From: Rhodococcus triatomae BKS 15-14
Lineage (GTDB): Bacteria; Actinomycetota; Actinomycetes; Mycobacteriales; Mycobacteriaceae
Assembly: GCA_000341795.1 (NCBI GenBank)
Contig: AODO01000012.1
Coordinates: 124,001-188,000, forward strand
Length of the DNA stretch: 64,000 nt
Reading direction: 5' to 3'
How positions within the stretch are numbered: position 1 is the stretch's first letter; the number at the start of each line of letters is the position of its first letter. The notes beneath the pieces are model-generated. The model worked only from the letters and a program-made list of their open reading frames with translations. It ran no database searches and was not told the DNA's origin. This document shows positions 32,043-40,232 of the stretch, in pieces. The translations under genes and the position numbers were made by a program.

Positions 32043-32774
32043 ATGGACACCACGACCACCGAGATCGCGCCCGACATCTACCGGTTCTCGACGTATTTCG
32101 ACGCCGCGAACCTGGTGATGAACCAATACCTCGTCGACGGCGACGAGCCTCTGCTCTTCCACCTCGGCTATCGCGCGCTCTTCCCGACCGTCTCGGACGC
32201 GGTCGGTCGGGTGGTGCCGCTCGAACGACTGCGCTGGCTCGCTTTCGGCCACGTCGAGGCCGACGAGTGCGGGTCGATGGCGTCGTGGCTCGCCGCGTCT
32301 CCGAACGCGGAGGTGGCGCACGGTGCGCTGGCCTGCTTCGTCCAGGTCGGCGACCTCGCCGACCGGCCGCCCCGGCCACTACAGGACGGTGAGGTGATGG
32401 AGCTGGGTGAACGCCGCGTGCGGCAGATCGACACCCCGCACGTGCCCCACGGCTGGGACGCCTGCCTGATGTTCGAGGAATCGACCTCGACGCTGCTCTG
32501 CGGCGATCTGTTCACGGCCTTCGGGCGACAGCCCGCGGTGACGGACGCGGATGTGGTCGGCCCGGCGTTGCAGGCGGAGGAGATGGGCAACCCGACCGCG
32601 CTGACCCCGACGCTTACCCCCACCCTGTGGTCTCTCGCCGACCTCGGGGCGACGACACTCGCACCGATGCACGGTCCGGCGTTCACCGGCGACTGTCGCG
32701 CCGCCCTGCACGACCTCGCTGCCGCGTACGGCGAGCGATTCGACGCGGAGTGTGACCGGCTCGGTCGGGACTGA
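32043..32774 (+). CDS. Metallo-beta-lactamase-fold protein of the ODP/flavodiiron type
   Basis: 243 residues. The metal motif FGHVEADECG gives His70, Glu72 and Asp74, the H-x-E-x-D pattern of oxygen-binding diiron (flavodiiron) domains. Further ligands are likely in the DTPHVPHGWD and CGDLF segments and near MHGPAF. The sixth-position His of canonical HxExDH is a Glu here, so the iron site may be altered. No flavodoxin domain is fused, so it is a stand-alone MBL protein with an unknown redox or hydrolase role. Confidence 0.72.
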   Translation: MDTTTTEIAPDIYRFSTYFDAANLVMNQYLVDGDEPLLFHLGYRALFPTVSDAVGRVVPLERLRWLAFGHVEADECGSMASWLAASPNAEVAHGALACFVQVGDLADRPPRPLQDGEVMELGERRVRQIDTPHVPHGWDACLMFEESTSTLLCGDLFTAFGRQPAVTDADVVGPALQAEEMGNPTALTPTLTPTLWSLADLGATTLAPMHGPAFTGDCRAALHDLAAAYGERFDAECDRLGRD

Positions 32775-32819
32775 CGGACCGGCTCGCCGGCGGTGTGCGG
32801 CGACACGCGACGGCGCCCG

Positions 32820-33311
32820 TCAGTGCTTGCGCACCACTCTTTCGCCCGCGCCCGGCTTCCAGATGGTCACGTCCATGTGCCCGTCCCGGACCTCGACGGC
32901 CGACGCGCTCAGGATGTCGGCTGCGTAGAACGGGCGGAACACCTCGTCGCGCAGGTCGAGCCCCGTCTCGTCGAGAAGGAACTCCGCGTATCGCCGGTGC
33001 AACTCGGCGTCCTGTACGTCGTGTACGCGCCCCCACAGCTTGGCGTCACCGTCGCCGACCGTCGAGTCGACCGTCGCGGTGTGCAGACAGAAGCGTCGAT
33101 CGCGGTCGAGATCCCGGAACTTCGTGGTGCCGGGCATCCCGCCGATCCACAGCTCGCCCTCGAAGACGCGCGGCTCGAGGGGACTGATCCGTGGAAAACC
33201 GTCAGAGCGCAACGTTGCGATCAGGCACAGGTTTCCCGTCGCAGTCAGGCGCCGACGGAAGATGGGCGCGATGATCGGTGCGTCCGCGTCGAACTCGGAC
33301 CAGGTGGTCAT
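32820..33311 (-). CDS. Pyridoxamine 5'-phosphate oxidase-fold protein
   Basis: 163 residues. It has a split-barrel flavin/F420-binding fold: early strand pair LCLIATLRSDGFPRISPLEP, then LWIGGMPGTTKFRDLDRDRR, a typical PPOX arrangement. Substrate and cofactor (FMN, F420 or heme) cannot be read from sequence. It is divergent from the ABM monooxygenase gene. Confidence 0.78.
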   Translation of the reverse strand: MTTWSEFDADAPIIAPIFRRRLTATGNLCLIATLRSDGFPRISPLEPRVFEGELWIGGMPGTTKFRDLDRDRRFCLHTATVDSTVGDGDAKLWGRVHDVQDAELHRRYAEFLLDETGLDLRDEVFRPFYAADILSASAVEVRDGHMDVTIWKPGAGERVVRKH

Positions 33312-33437
33312 GGTCGCCTCCTCGACATGAACCCAGTCTGCGCCCGTGACGCCCGAGCCGCCCGGCGACCGATGAGTTCACCTCGCTCCGGCAGTCTGCC
33401 CTGTCGGAGTCGTGACGTCGGACGAGAGGAGATCGGC

Positions 33438-33725
33438 ATGGTGATCGTCGCAGGACACGTCGTCGTACGCCCGGAGGACCGGGGCCGCTACCTCGACAGC
33501 TGCACGCCGGTCGTCGAGCAGGCTCGCGCGGCACCCGGATGCCTGGACTTCACGATTGCCGCCGACCCTCTGGTCGACGGCAGGATCAACGTCTTCGAGA
33601 GGTGGGAATCCGTGTCCGCGGTCGAGGAGTTCCGTGGTTCCGGACCGGGCGACGATCAGGGCGCGATGATCGTGTCGGCGTCGGTCGCCGAGTACGACGT
33701 CACCGGAGAACGCTCACTGACCTGA
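33438..33725 (+). CDS. Antibiotic biosynthesis monooxygenase-domain protein
   Basis: 95 residues from the ATG at 33438 (GAGAGGAG upstream). One ABM dimeric ferredoxin-like domain: IVAGHVVVRPEDR, then CTPVVEQARAAPGCLDFTIA and VFERWES, the hallmark motif. Members degrade heme, quinones or act on small aromatics. The substrate is unknown. It overlaps the convergent desaturase gene by 12 bases. Confidence 0.83.
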   Translation: MVIVAGHVVVRPEDRGRYLDSCTPVVEQARAAPGCLDFTIAADPLVDGRINVFERWESVSAVEEFRGSGPGDDQGAMIVSASVAEYDVTGERSLT

Positions 33726-34376
33726 CGCGGCGTGCAGGTTCCGCGCGGTGGCCGACACGGGCACCTCGTCGGCGTCCGGTTCGGTGCCCAACAGTCGATC
33801 CGCGGTGCCCCTCGTGGTGACCGTGAACCAGTAGTGCTCGTTCCGGTAGTGATGATGGCGGTGGTGCCGCCACACCGACCTGTAGGTGGCGGACCTCGGC
33901 TTGTAGTCGGTGTGGATGAGGAAGTGGGTCCACTCGTACACCATCCCGAGGGCACTGACGGTGAGCAGGAAGGTGAGCCCGAGGCCGATTCTCGGGAAGG
34001 CGAGCACCGCAATCGCCACCAGCACCGGCAGCAGCCACAGCAGGGTCTGCCAGGGAATGAAGATCAGCGATACGTCACGCGGATCGGCATGGTGCGCACG
34101 GTGTTTGCGGGCGAGCAGTGAATCCACGGTCATGCCGACGACGTGCCGTGGCCGCCAGTGCAGGATCACCACGTGGATCACCCACTCCACGAGCGGAAAC
34201 ACCGCGAGCGCGATCACGGGCACGAGCGCGTCGGTCCACTGCCAGTCGCCGGCGAGGACCCGTGCGACGAGCGCGCCGATGAACACGCCGCCGATCAGCC
34301 ACGGCGACGGATGTCGACGGAATTCGGCGGCCATCGCCGTCAGGTCCACCGACCGTCGGCGCTCGGTTGTGCTCAT
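33714..34376 (-). CDS. Sterol desaturase/fatty-acid hydroxylase-superfamily protein
   Basis: 220 residues, integral membrane. Hydrophobic helices lie near residues 25-45, 50-70, 100-125 and 130-145. Diiron histidine boxes are clear: HVVILHWRPRH, HRAHHADP, HTDY and HRHHHYRNEHYW. The superfamily hydroxylates or desaturates lipids using O2. It is co-transcribed behind the GntR regulator (four-base overlap), which probably senses its substrate or product. Confidence 0.85.
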   Translation of the reverse strand: MSTTERRRSVDLTAMAAEFRRHPSPWLIGGVFIGALVARVLAGDWQWTDALVPVIALAVFPLVEWVIHVVILHWRPRHVVGMTVDSLLARKHRAHHADPRDVSLIFIPWQTLLWLLPVLVAIAVLAFPRIGLGLTFLLTVSALGMVYEWTHFLIHTDYKPRSATYRSVWRHHRHHHYRNEHYWFTVTTRGTADRLLGTEPDADEVPVSATARNLHAASGQ

Positions 34377-35098
34377 GTGTCCTCCCGAGAGTCGAACAGG
34401 TCGAGTGCCGCGGTCACCGCGGCCGTGCCGAGATCGAGCAGGGTCGCCGCGACGGTCTCGGCTGCGGTGGGGTCGTGCGCGGTGACCGCGTGCGTGAGTT
34501 CCGCGTACAGGTCGGCGCGGCCGACCTCCGCGACCATGACTGACGCGAGGGCCGCCATCGCGGGCTCGTAGGCGCTTCGGAGGCTGTTGAAGATGAGCCG
34601 GAACGCGATCGAGTCGGCGGCGTCGACGAGGTGCTCCCAGTAGGCGAGTGCCGCGATCTGGAGTTCGACGGGATCCTCGCTCGCCGTCAGTCGCTCCGCC
34701 GCCGTGCCGAGTAGTCGTAGTGCGTCGTCGGATGCTCGCGCCGCGGCCAGTCCGGCCACCTGGACGCCGATCATCCGGCGGGCCTCGAGGACGCTGCGCA
34801 CGACCGCCGGGTCGGGGACACCCCCGCGAATCAGCAAGTGGGGGAGCAACTCCGGGCCGCCGGACCGCACGTAGTCCCGTACCGAGGTCGGCTCGCCCTG
34901 TCGGACCTCGACCAGGCCCGCCTGGGTGAGTTTCTGGATCGCCTCGCGCACCGCGGGCCGTGACACCCCGAACGCCTCCGCGAGGTTCCGTTCGCTCGGG
35001 AGTGCGTCGCCCGCGGCGAGGTCGCCGGCCAGCACGCGGGTGCTGATCTGGTCGAACACCGCGGCGGAGGCGGTGGTGCGGGTGATCGGCTCGAACAT
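34373..35098 (-). CDS. FadR-subfamily GntR transcriptional regulator
   Basis: 241 residues, ATG at 35098. N-terminal winged helix: ALPSERNLAEAFGVSRPAVREAIQ-type motif near residues 35-60. The C-terminal FCD effector domain spans about 90-225, with the metal-binding histidines and Asp typical of the family (for example EHLVDAADSIAFRLI). It is first in a two-gene operon with the desaturase. A near-consensus promoter and a perfect FadR-type palindrome lie just upstream, indicating autoregulation. Confidence 0.87.
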   Translation of the reverse strand: MFEPITRTTASAAVFDQISTRVLAGDLAAGDALPSERNLAEAFGVSRPAVREAIQKLTQAGLVEVRQGEPTSVRDYVRSGGPELLPHLLIRGGVPDPAVVRSVLEARRMIGVQVAGLAAARASDDALRLLGTAAERLTASEDPVELQIAALAYWEHLVDAADSIAFRLIFNSLRSAYEPAMAALASVMVAEVGRADLYAELTHAVTAHDPTAAETVAATLLDLGTAAVTAALDLFDSREDT

Positions 35099-35104
35099 GC
35101 GCCC

Positions 35105-35133
35105 ACCCTAGAACCGAATTGGTCAGAGGTCAA
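35105..35133 (-). promoter_or_regulatory. Promoter of the GntR-desaturase operon
   Basis: On the minus strand TTGACC (35133-35128), 17 bases, TAGGGT (35110-35105), then 6 bases to the ATG at 35098. The spacing gives a leaderless mRNA. Confidence 0.65.
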
Positions 35134-35148
35134 CTGGTCAGACCAGTT
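35132..35148. promoter_or_regulatory. FadR/GntR-type operator
   Basis: AACTGGTCAGACCAGTT is a perfect 17-base palindrome with the TGGT-N3-ACCA core of FadR-subfamily operators. It abuts the -35 of the GntR promoter; extra TTGGTC half-sites flank it on both sides (35119-35124 and 35148-35153). Confidence 0.75.
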
Positions 35149-35184
35149 TGGTCGAGCGCTCGCGAACGGCTCGATCGGCCGAGC

Positions 35185-35772
35185 TCAGCTGGTGGAGTGC
35201 TCGCTCAGCCTGCTGCGCACGCCGTCGACGAACAGGCCGAGCCCGTAGGTGAACCGGGCCGTGCCGCTGACGCTGTCGTACAGCGGCGACGCTTCCTCGG
35301 TGAGTGCGCCGTGGCTGTCCATCTGCATCCGGGACTGCTCGTCCATGGTCTGTCCGAGGATGTAGAACAGCAGCGTGTCCGCGGCGAACTCCGCCTCGTC
35401 GGCGGGCAGGCCGGCGTCGGCGCAGGCTGCCGTGAGGGTGTCGCGGGCGTCGTTGGTTGCGAGCCGTGCGGAGTACGACGCCGATGCCAGTTCGGCGCCG
35501 TCCCGATGGGCGAGCAGGGCGTCGCGGATGCGGTGTGCGAGGGCGTCGAGGCGCTCGTCCCACCGAGACGCCGCAACCGGACCGGACACCCCGCCGAGCA
35601 TCTCGTCGGTGATCGCGGCCAGCAGGGTCTGCTTGTTGGGGAAGTGCCAGTACAGCGCCCCCGGCTGCACCCCGAGTGAGTTGGCCAGCCTGCGCATCGT
35701 CAGGTCGCCGAGCCCGTACTCGTCGAGGATGGCGATCGCTCCGGCCAGGACGTCGGCTCGACGCAGTTGCAC
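35185..35772 (-). CDS. bioQ: TetR-family biotin regulator BioQ
   Basis: 195 residues, GTG start with AAGGGAG upstream. The TetR helix-turn-helix [28 protein letters not shown] is at about residues 24-51; the rest is an all-helical ligand domain. It is divergent from bioB, and two BioQ palindromes fill the gap, a third lying in the bioA-bioF junction, which is the evidence for the name. BioQ is the TetR repressor of biotin synthesis genes in corynebacteria and mycobacteria. Autoregulation is likely. Confidence 0.87.
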   Translation of the reverse strand: MQLRRADVLAGAIAILDEYGLGDLTMRRLANSLGVQPGALYWHFPNKQTLLAAITDEMLGGVSGPVAASRWDERLDALAHRIRDALLAHRDGAELASASYSARLATNDARDTLTAACADAGLPADEAEFAADTLLFYILGQTMDEQSRMQMDSHGALTEEASPLYDSVSGTARFTYGLGLFVDGVRSRLSEHSTS

Positions 35773-35794
35773 GCTCGCTCCCTTGCTTCGGTGG

Positions 35795-35823
35795 TTGACA
35801 CCATTTCACCACGACCCTAACCT
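35795..35823 (+). promoter_or_regulatory. bioB promoter
   Basis: TTGACA (35795-35800), 17-base spacer, TAACCT (35818-35823). The predicted start site falls inside the first BioQ operator, leaving an ~80-base leader with AAGGAG before the GTG at 35912. Confidence 0.7.
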
Positions 35824-35853
35824 GAACGCCGTTCAACTTGTACGGTGTTCAAG
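35823..35853. promoter_or_regulatory. Paired BioQ operators at bioQ-bioB
   Basis: TGAACGCCGTTCA (35823-35835) is a perfect copy of TGAAC-N3-GTTCA. A second site, CTTGTACGGTGTTCAAG (35837-35853), has one mismatch in its left arm. They cover the bioB start site and early leader and lie upstream of bioQ. Confidence 0.82.
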
Positions 35854-35911
35854 TTCGCCGAGGCAACGATCTCGCGATCCGCGCACCTGCCGGAATCCGA
35901 AGGAGCTGCTC

Positions 35912-36925
35912 GTGACCCAGGCACCCGCCCGCACCGACATCCTCACGATCGCGCGGGACCAGGTCCTCGATCGTGGCGAGGGACTGACCCAGGACCAGAC
36001 GCTGCAGGTGCTGCAGCTGCCCGACGACCGCCTCGAGGATCTCCTCGCCCTCGCCCACGAGGTGCGGATGAAGTGGTGCGGCCCCGAGGTCGAGGTCGAG
36101 GGCATCATCTCCCTCAAGACCGGCGGCTGCCCCGAGGACTGCCACTTCTGCTCGCAGTCCGGACTGTTCCAGTCGCCGGTTCGTGCCGCCTGGCTGGACA
36201 TCCCGAGCCTCGTCGAGGCCGCCAAGCAGACCGCGAAGACCGGCGCGACCGAGTTCTGCATCGTCGCGGCCGTGCGCGGCCCCGACGAGCGGCTGATGGC
36301 GCAGGTCGCGGCAGGCGTCGAGGCCATCCGCAACGAGGTCGACATCCAGGTCGCGTGCTCACTCGGCATGCTGAACCAGGATCAGGTCGACCAGCTCGCC
36401 GCCATGGGTGTGCACCGCTACAACCACAACCTCGAGACGTCGAAGTCGTACTTCCCGAACGTGGTCACCACGCACAGCTGGGAGGAGCGCTGGGACACCC
36501 TGCGCATGGTCCGCGAGGCCGGCATGGAGGTGTGCTGCGGCGGCATCCTCGGTATGGGTGAAACCCTCGAACAGCGTGCCGAGTTCGCAGCGAACCTCGC
36601 CGAACTCGAACCCGACGAGGTCCCCCTCAACTTCCTCAACCCGCGCCCCGGCACCCCCTTCGGCGATCTCGACGTGCTCCCCGCGGCCGATGCGCTGCGT
36701 GCGGTCGCCGCCTTCCGGCTCGCACTGCCGCGGACCATGCTCCGCTTCGCCGGTGGCCGTGAGATCACCCTCGGTGACCTCGGCGCCAAGCAGGGCATCC
36801 TCGGCGGCATCAATGCCGTCATCGTCGGCAACTACCTGACCACCCTCGGCAGGCCCGCCGAATCGGACCTGGACCTGCTCGGCGAGTTGCAGATGCCGAT
36901 CAAGGCGCTCAACGAGACGATCTGA
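35912..36925 (+). CDS. bioB: Biotin synthase
   Basis: 337 residues from the GTG at 35912, chosen for AAGGAG at 35900-35905; the frame is open far upstream across bioQ and is not coding there. Radical-SAM motif: Cys73, Cys77 and Cys80 in [13 protein letters not shown] bind the [4Fe-4S] cluster. Further family blocks [12 protein letters not shown] and [10 protein letters not shown] and the [2Fe-2S]/FeS-side residues are present. It inserts sulfur into dethiobiotin. It is followed one base later by bsaP. Confidence 0.95.
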   Translation: MTQAPARTDILTIARDQVLDRGEGLTQDQTLQVLQLPDDRLEDLLALAHEVRMKWCGPEVEVEGIISLKTGGCPEDCHFCSQSGLFQSPVRAAWLDIPSLVEAAKQTAKTGATEFCIVAAVRGPDERLMAQVAAGVEAIRNEVDIQVACSLGMLNQDQVDQLAAMGVHRYNHNLETSKSYFPNVVTTHSWEERWDTLRMVREAGMEVCCGGILGMGETLEQRAEFAANLAELEPDEVPLNFLNPRPGTPFGDLDVLPAADALRAVAAFRLALPRTMLRFAGGREITLGDLGAKQGILGGINAVIVGNYLTTLGRPAESDLDLLGELQMPIKALNETI

Positions 36926-36926
36926 C

Positions 36927-37151
36927 GTGTCGACGATCGACGAAGCCGAGCGCTACAACTCGTACACGGGCCGTCGGATCGTCGACGGTGTCGACGATCC
37001 GATCCCCGCGGCCGCCGCGCTCGGCCTCGAGCCGCCGCGCTTCTGCGAACACTGCGGTCGCAGGATGATCGTGCAGGTCAGCCCCGACGGCTGGTGGGCG
37101 AAGTGCTCCCGGCACGGCGTCAGTGACTCCACCGCGCTCGAGTTTCGCTGA
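36927..37151 (+). CDS. bsaP: Biotin synthase auxiliary protein BsaP
   Basis: 74 residues, GTG start one base after the bioB stop. Cys40 and Cys43 (FCEHCGRRM) with Cys60 and His63 (AKCSRHG) form a compact metal/FeS-type ligand set. It matches the Rv1590-like proteins that mycobacterial BioB needs for activity, encoded directly after bioB. It probably supports sulfur or cluster supply to BioB. A GC-rich hairpin with a short T-run follows. Confidence 0.83.
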   Translation: MSTIDEAERYNSYTGRRIVDGVDDPIPAAAALGLEPPRFCEHCGRRMIVQVSPDGWWAKCSRHGVSDSTALEFR

Positions 37152-37152
37152 C

Positions 37153-37177
37153 CCCGGGGCCCGGCGACCCCGGGTTT
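37153..37177 (+). terminator. Terminator after bioB-bsaP
   Basis: CCCGGGG (37153-37159) pairs with CCCCGGG (37168-37174) across an 8-base loop and is followed by TTT. It lies just past the bsaP stop and before the convergent oxidoreductase stop at 37209. Confidence 0.55.
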
Positions 37178-37208
37178 CCGGGTTCGGAACGGCCTCGACG
37201 TCGCATCG

Positions 37209-38174
37209 TCATGGAAGCAGGAGCGTTTTCCCGATCGTTGTGCGTGCTTCGATGGCCGCATGGGCTGCGGCAGCGTCGTCGAGGGCGAATGTCTGACCGA
37301 TCGTCAGCCGGATGATTCCGCGGGCGGCGAGGTCGAGGGCATCTTCGACGAGGGCGAACATCGCGGCGGGGGTCGGACCGACGGCGGACAGGGGAATCAC
37401 CGTCACCCCCGCGCCGGCCGCGGTGGCAGGGTCGATGGTGCTCCAGGTCCCTCCCGCCGCGCCGTGCTGCACGTATCGGCCACCGGAGCGGACGAGGCCG
37501 AAGAGGTGCGCCGTCGTGTCAGCGCCTATCCCGTCGAAGACGACGTCCACGCCGTCGGGGGCCGCGGCGCGGAGGCGGGTGCTCCACTCGCGGTCGCGGT
37601 AGTTGATCGTCGTGTCGACGCCGAGGCTGCGGGCGTGGTCGAGTTTCGCGGCGCTTCCCGCGAGCCCGATGGTGCGCGCGCCTGCGGCCTTCGCGAGCTG
37701 GACGAGGATGCCCCCCACTCCTCCGGCCGCGGCGGTGACGACCACCGTCTCGCCGGATCGGACACCGGCCGCTCGGTGCAGTCCGACGGCGGTCCGGCCG
37801 TCGGCGAGCAGTGCAGCTGCCTCGGGATATCCGAGCGGATCGGGTATGTGGTGCAGGTCGGTGGTCTGGGCGAGAGCAAGGCCGGCGTAGCCGCCGGCGC
37901 CGCCGGTTGTGGTCACGACGCGTGCTCCGATCCAGGCGGTGTCCACGCCCGACCCGGCGCGATCGACGACACCGCTGACGCCGTTTCCCAGGATCGTGGG
38001 GAACGCCATGGGCGGGGCGACCGGGCTGCCGGCTCGGATCATGGTGTCGAGGAAAGTGATCGCCGCGGCCTCGGTCGCGATGCGTACCTCGCCGGGACCC
38101 GGCTCGGGGTCGGGCAGTGTGGCGGGGTGCAGGACGTCGGGGGCGCCCGGCCGGTCTGCAATGACGGCTCTCAT
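37209..38174 (-). CDS. Zinc-binding-type/quinone oxidoreductase (MDR superfamily)
   Basis: 321 residues from the ATG at 38174. N-terminal GroES-like domain (MRAVIADRPGAPDVLHP), then the NADPH Rossmann domain with TAAAGGVGGILVQLAKAAGA (about residues 143-162). The catalytic and structural zinc cysteines of alcohol dehydrogenases are missing, so it belongs with quinone reductases/zeta-crystallins. It reduces quinones or enones with NADPH; the physiological substrate is unknown. Confidence 0.85.
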   Translation of the reverse strand: MRAVIADRPGAPDVLHPATLPDPEPGPGEVRIATEAAAITFLDTMIRAGSPVAPPMAFPTILGNGVSGVVDRAGSGVDTAWIGARVVTTTGGAGGYAGLALAQTTDLHHIPDPLGYPEAAALLADGRTAVGLHRAAGVRSGETVVVTAAAGGVGGILVQLAKAAGARTIGLAGSAAKLDHARSLGVDTTINYRDREWSTRLRAAAPDGVDVVFDGIGADTTAHLFGLVRSGGRYVQHGAAGGTWSTIDPATAAGAGVTVIPLSAVGPTPAAMFALVEDALDLAARGIIRLTIGQTFALDDAAAAHAAIEARTTIGKTLLLP

Positions 38175-38493
38175 GTCGCGGTCCTCGATTCTCGATCGGG
38201 TGTGTCGATCACGGCGGGTTGTGCGTGGAGGAAAACCGTGACGACGAGAGTGCCGAACGAGGCGCCGACGCGGTGGACGACACCTACCCGACGACGCCGC
38301 TCGCCGCTGCTGTGTCACTGCACCAGCAGTGATCTTCATGGTGTCGAACGTACGCCCGCGCCCGGCCCGGGGCTTGGACGAACGAGGTGTGGTCGGTCGG
38401 CACTCTGCGGTCGTCGCGTCGGGATCGGCCGACGAGAACCGCGGGACCGGCCTGCCTGCCGAGCGGGACAGGTGCCGAATAAGCTGGTTGCTC
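38175..38493. other. Intergenic region before the DUF2567 gene
   Basis: About 320 bases with no convincing gene. A 34-codon frame from a GTG at 38225 (to 38329) ends with plausible residues but has no ribosome site. It holds the promoter of the oxidoreductase (minus strand) and, at 38480-38485, TAAGCT 8 bases before the DUF2567 ATG, a leaderless-type -10 box. Confidence 0.45.
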
Positions 38494-39045
38494 ATGACCG
38501 CCGACACCGCGCAGCCGACGCAGACGAGGCCGAAGGCCGACCGCGTGGAGGTCCGCTTCGCAGCCCGGGCGGTCGTCGGCGTCACCGCGCTGAGCGCGGT
38601 CGCGGGGATCGTGTGGGGTCTGCTCGCGCCCGCCCAGCACTTCCTCGTCGTGTCGGGTGGGGGAGCGGTGTCGCTGACCGGCGAGAGCATCCACCAGTTC
38701 GACGCGATGGCGTTGTTCGTCTGTTTCGGGCTGGTCGTCGGGGTTCTGTCGGCGGTGGCGGTGTGGGCACGCCGCGAGCTGCGTGGCGTCGTCCAGTTCG
38801 CCGGCCTGCTGGTCGGGTCGCTGGTGGGGGCGGCGGCAGCGGCCGTCGTCGGGGAAGGCGTCGTGGGGATTCGATACCCGAGCCTCGACGACCTCGAACT
38901 CGGGCAGATCGTCGCGGCGCCGCCGGGGATCGGCACGCTCGTGGCGCTGATCGCGCAGCCGCTCGCCGCGGCGGTGGTGTACGCGGCGCTCGTGTCGTTC
39001 AGTCCGGACCCGAATCTGGGGCGGGCTGCCGACTCGTCCGGATGA
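38494..39045 (+). CDS. DUF2567 membrane protein (Rv1591-like)
   Basis: 183 residues from the ATG at 38494. Four hydrophobic helices lie near residues 27-48, 70-90, 100-122 and 145-168, with a short positively charged N-terminus. Its size, topology and place after bioB-bsaP match Rv1591 of M. tuberculosis as I recall. Function is unknown. It converges with the CPBP gene (13 bases apart). Confidence 0.75.
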   Translation: MTADTAQPTQTRPKADRVEVRFAARAVVGVTALSAVAGIVWGLLAPAQHFLVVSGGGAVSLTGESIHQFDAMALFVCFGLVVGVLSAVAVWARRELRGVVQFAGLLVGSLVGAAAAAVVGEGVVGIRYPSLDDLELGQIVAAPPGIGTLVALIAQPLAAAVVYAALVSFSPDPNLGRAADSSG

Positions 39046-39058
39046 CCACGACCGGTTC

Positions 39059-40069
39059 TCACGCCACAGGGTCGGCGACGCCGCCTCCCTCGAATGTCGC
39101 CGACGGCCCGTCGGCCGTCGCCGGGGATCGTCCGTCCGAGTGGTCGGAGGCGCCGGTGACTTCCGGAGCCCCGGGTGGGTTGACGCCTGCCGGGAGGCCG
39201 AGCCGCCCCTTCGTGGCCACCGTGACGGCGACGGCGAACAGTCCGAAGCCGATGATCAACGCGAGGTAGAGTTTCTGCACGCCGAACGACGTGGTCTCGC
39301 CGAGCGCAGGGAACATCGGGAACAGCACGACGTTCGGGAACGCGTCCATCGATGCGTGCAGGATTACCGCGATGAGAATGCTGCCACCGGTGTGGTTCGA
39401 CGCCCACGTGAATTGGAACGACGCGAGCACCAGGAACAGGCTGTAGCACAGGACGTTCTGCACGTTCAGCACGCTCCAGTTGTTGCTGAACCAGATCGGC
39501 GCGTGCCAGCAGGTCCACAGCAGTCCCATGACCACGGTGGCGACGAGCGGCACGAATCGCTGCTGCAGCCGGGGGAGAGCGAAACCTCGCCATCCGAGTT
39601 CCTCGCCGAGTGGTCCGCCCACGAGCAGGGTGGGGTACAGCAGGAAGGGCAGGTAGTCGGTGAGTGAGCGATCCAGCCCCTCTGTCGTGATGCTGGACGC
39701 CACGCCCGGCATCAGCAGGCATCCGATGGTCGCCGTGACGGGGAATCCGAGGAGTGCGAACGCCCACCAGCGGAAACCCACGCGCCACATCACGATTCGT
39801 TTGAGGAACGCGATGAGCGCGCCCTCGCCTTCTGCGACGCCGATGACGATCACCGCCGCGACCGCGGGTCCGAACGTGCCGATGCCGATCGTCGCCATGA
39901 ACGGCCACGTCGCATGGAATCCGAACCAACCGCTGCCGTCCTGTGACAGCACGAACTGCGACCACACCAGCCACGAGACGCCGTACGCGATCACGAAGAA
40001 CGACACGAGGGGATGCCGGGCGACGATGCCGGAAAGGCGCCCGCGGGAATCCGATTCGACAGCCACCAT
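39059..40069 (-). CDS. CPBP-family intramembrane metalloprotease
   Basis: 336 residues from the ATG at 40069 (GGAG 6 bases upstream); a GTG at 40081 would add four. Eight or so membrane helices. The family motifs are visible: EELGWRGFALPRLQ (EExxxR), FxxxH-type CWHAPIWF and ILHASMDAF (HxxxD). CAAX-protease/bacteriocin-processing (CPBP) proteins cleave or bind membrane substrates. The last ~60 residues are a hydrophilic Pro/Gly-rich tail. The substrate is unknown. Confidence 0.85.
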   Translation of the reverse strand: MVAVESDSRGRLSGIVARHPLVSFFVIAYGVSWLVWSQFVLSQDGSGWFGFHATWPFMATIGIGTFGPAVAAVIVIGVAEGEGALIAFLKRIVMWRVGFRWWAFALLGFPVTATIGCLLMPGVASSITTEGLDRSLTDYLPFLLYPTLLVGGPLGEELGWRGFALPRLQQRFVPLVATVVMGLLWTCWHAPIWFSNNWSVLNVQNVLCYSLFLVLASFQFTWASNHTGGSILIAVILHASMDAFPNVVLFPMFPALGETTSFGVQKLYLALIIGFGLFAVAVTVATKGRLGLPAGVNPPGAPEVTGASDHSDGRSPATADGPSATFEGGGVADPVA

Positions 40070-40110
40070 TGCGCACTCCACGGTCGGGGCGTTTGCGGAA
40101 GGTCGATCAG

Positions 40111-40137
40111 TCGAAAATCGTACGCCGTCATCGGCGT
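40111..40137 (-). terminator. Terminator of nrtR
   Basis: Arms ACGCCG (40122-40127) and CGGCGT (40132-40137) pair across a 4-base loop. On the minus strand they are followed by a run read as TTTT (40116-40113). It is about 100 bases downstream of the nrtR stop, before the CPBP gene. Confidence 0.5.
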
Positions 40138-40232
40138 GCGTGAGAGTCGATCAGGATCGGTTCGCCTTCCTGACGGTGGTTCGCTCCGGAGGTGACCCGC
40201 GCGATGTCCGGTTCCGGCTTCCGATCCGTCGG

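Noticed and set aside
35375..35911. Upstream extension of bioB through the bioQ region
   Set aside because: It would run antisense through bioQ and the operators; the GTG at 35912 has a proper AAGGAG and matches the family start.
38225..38329. 34-codon frame before the DUF2567 gene
   Set aside because: Plausible residues but no ribosome site, no membrane or motif features, and no neighbour suggesting a role.
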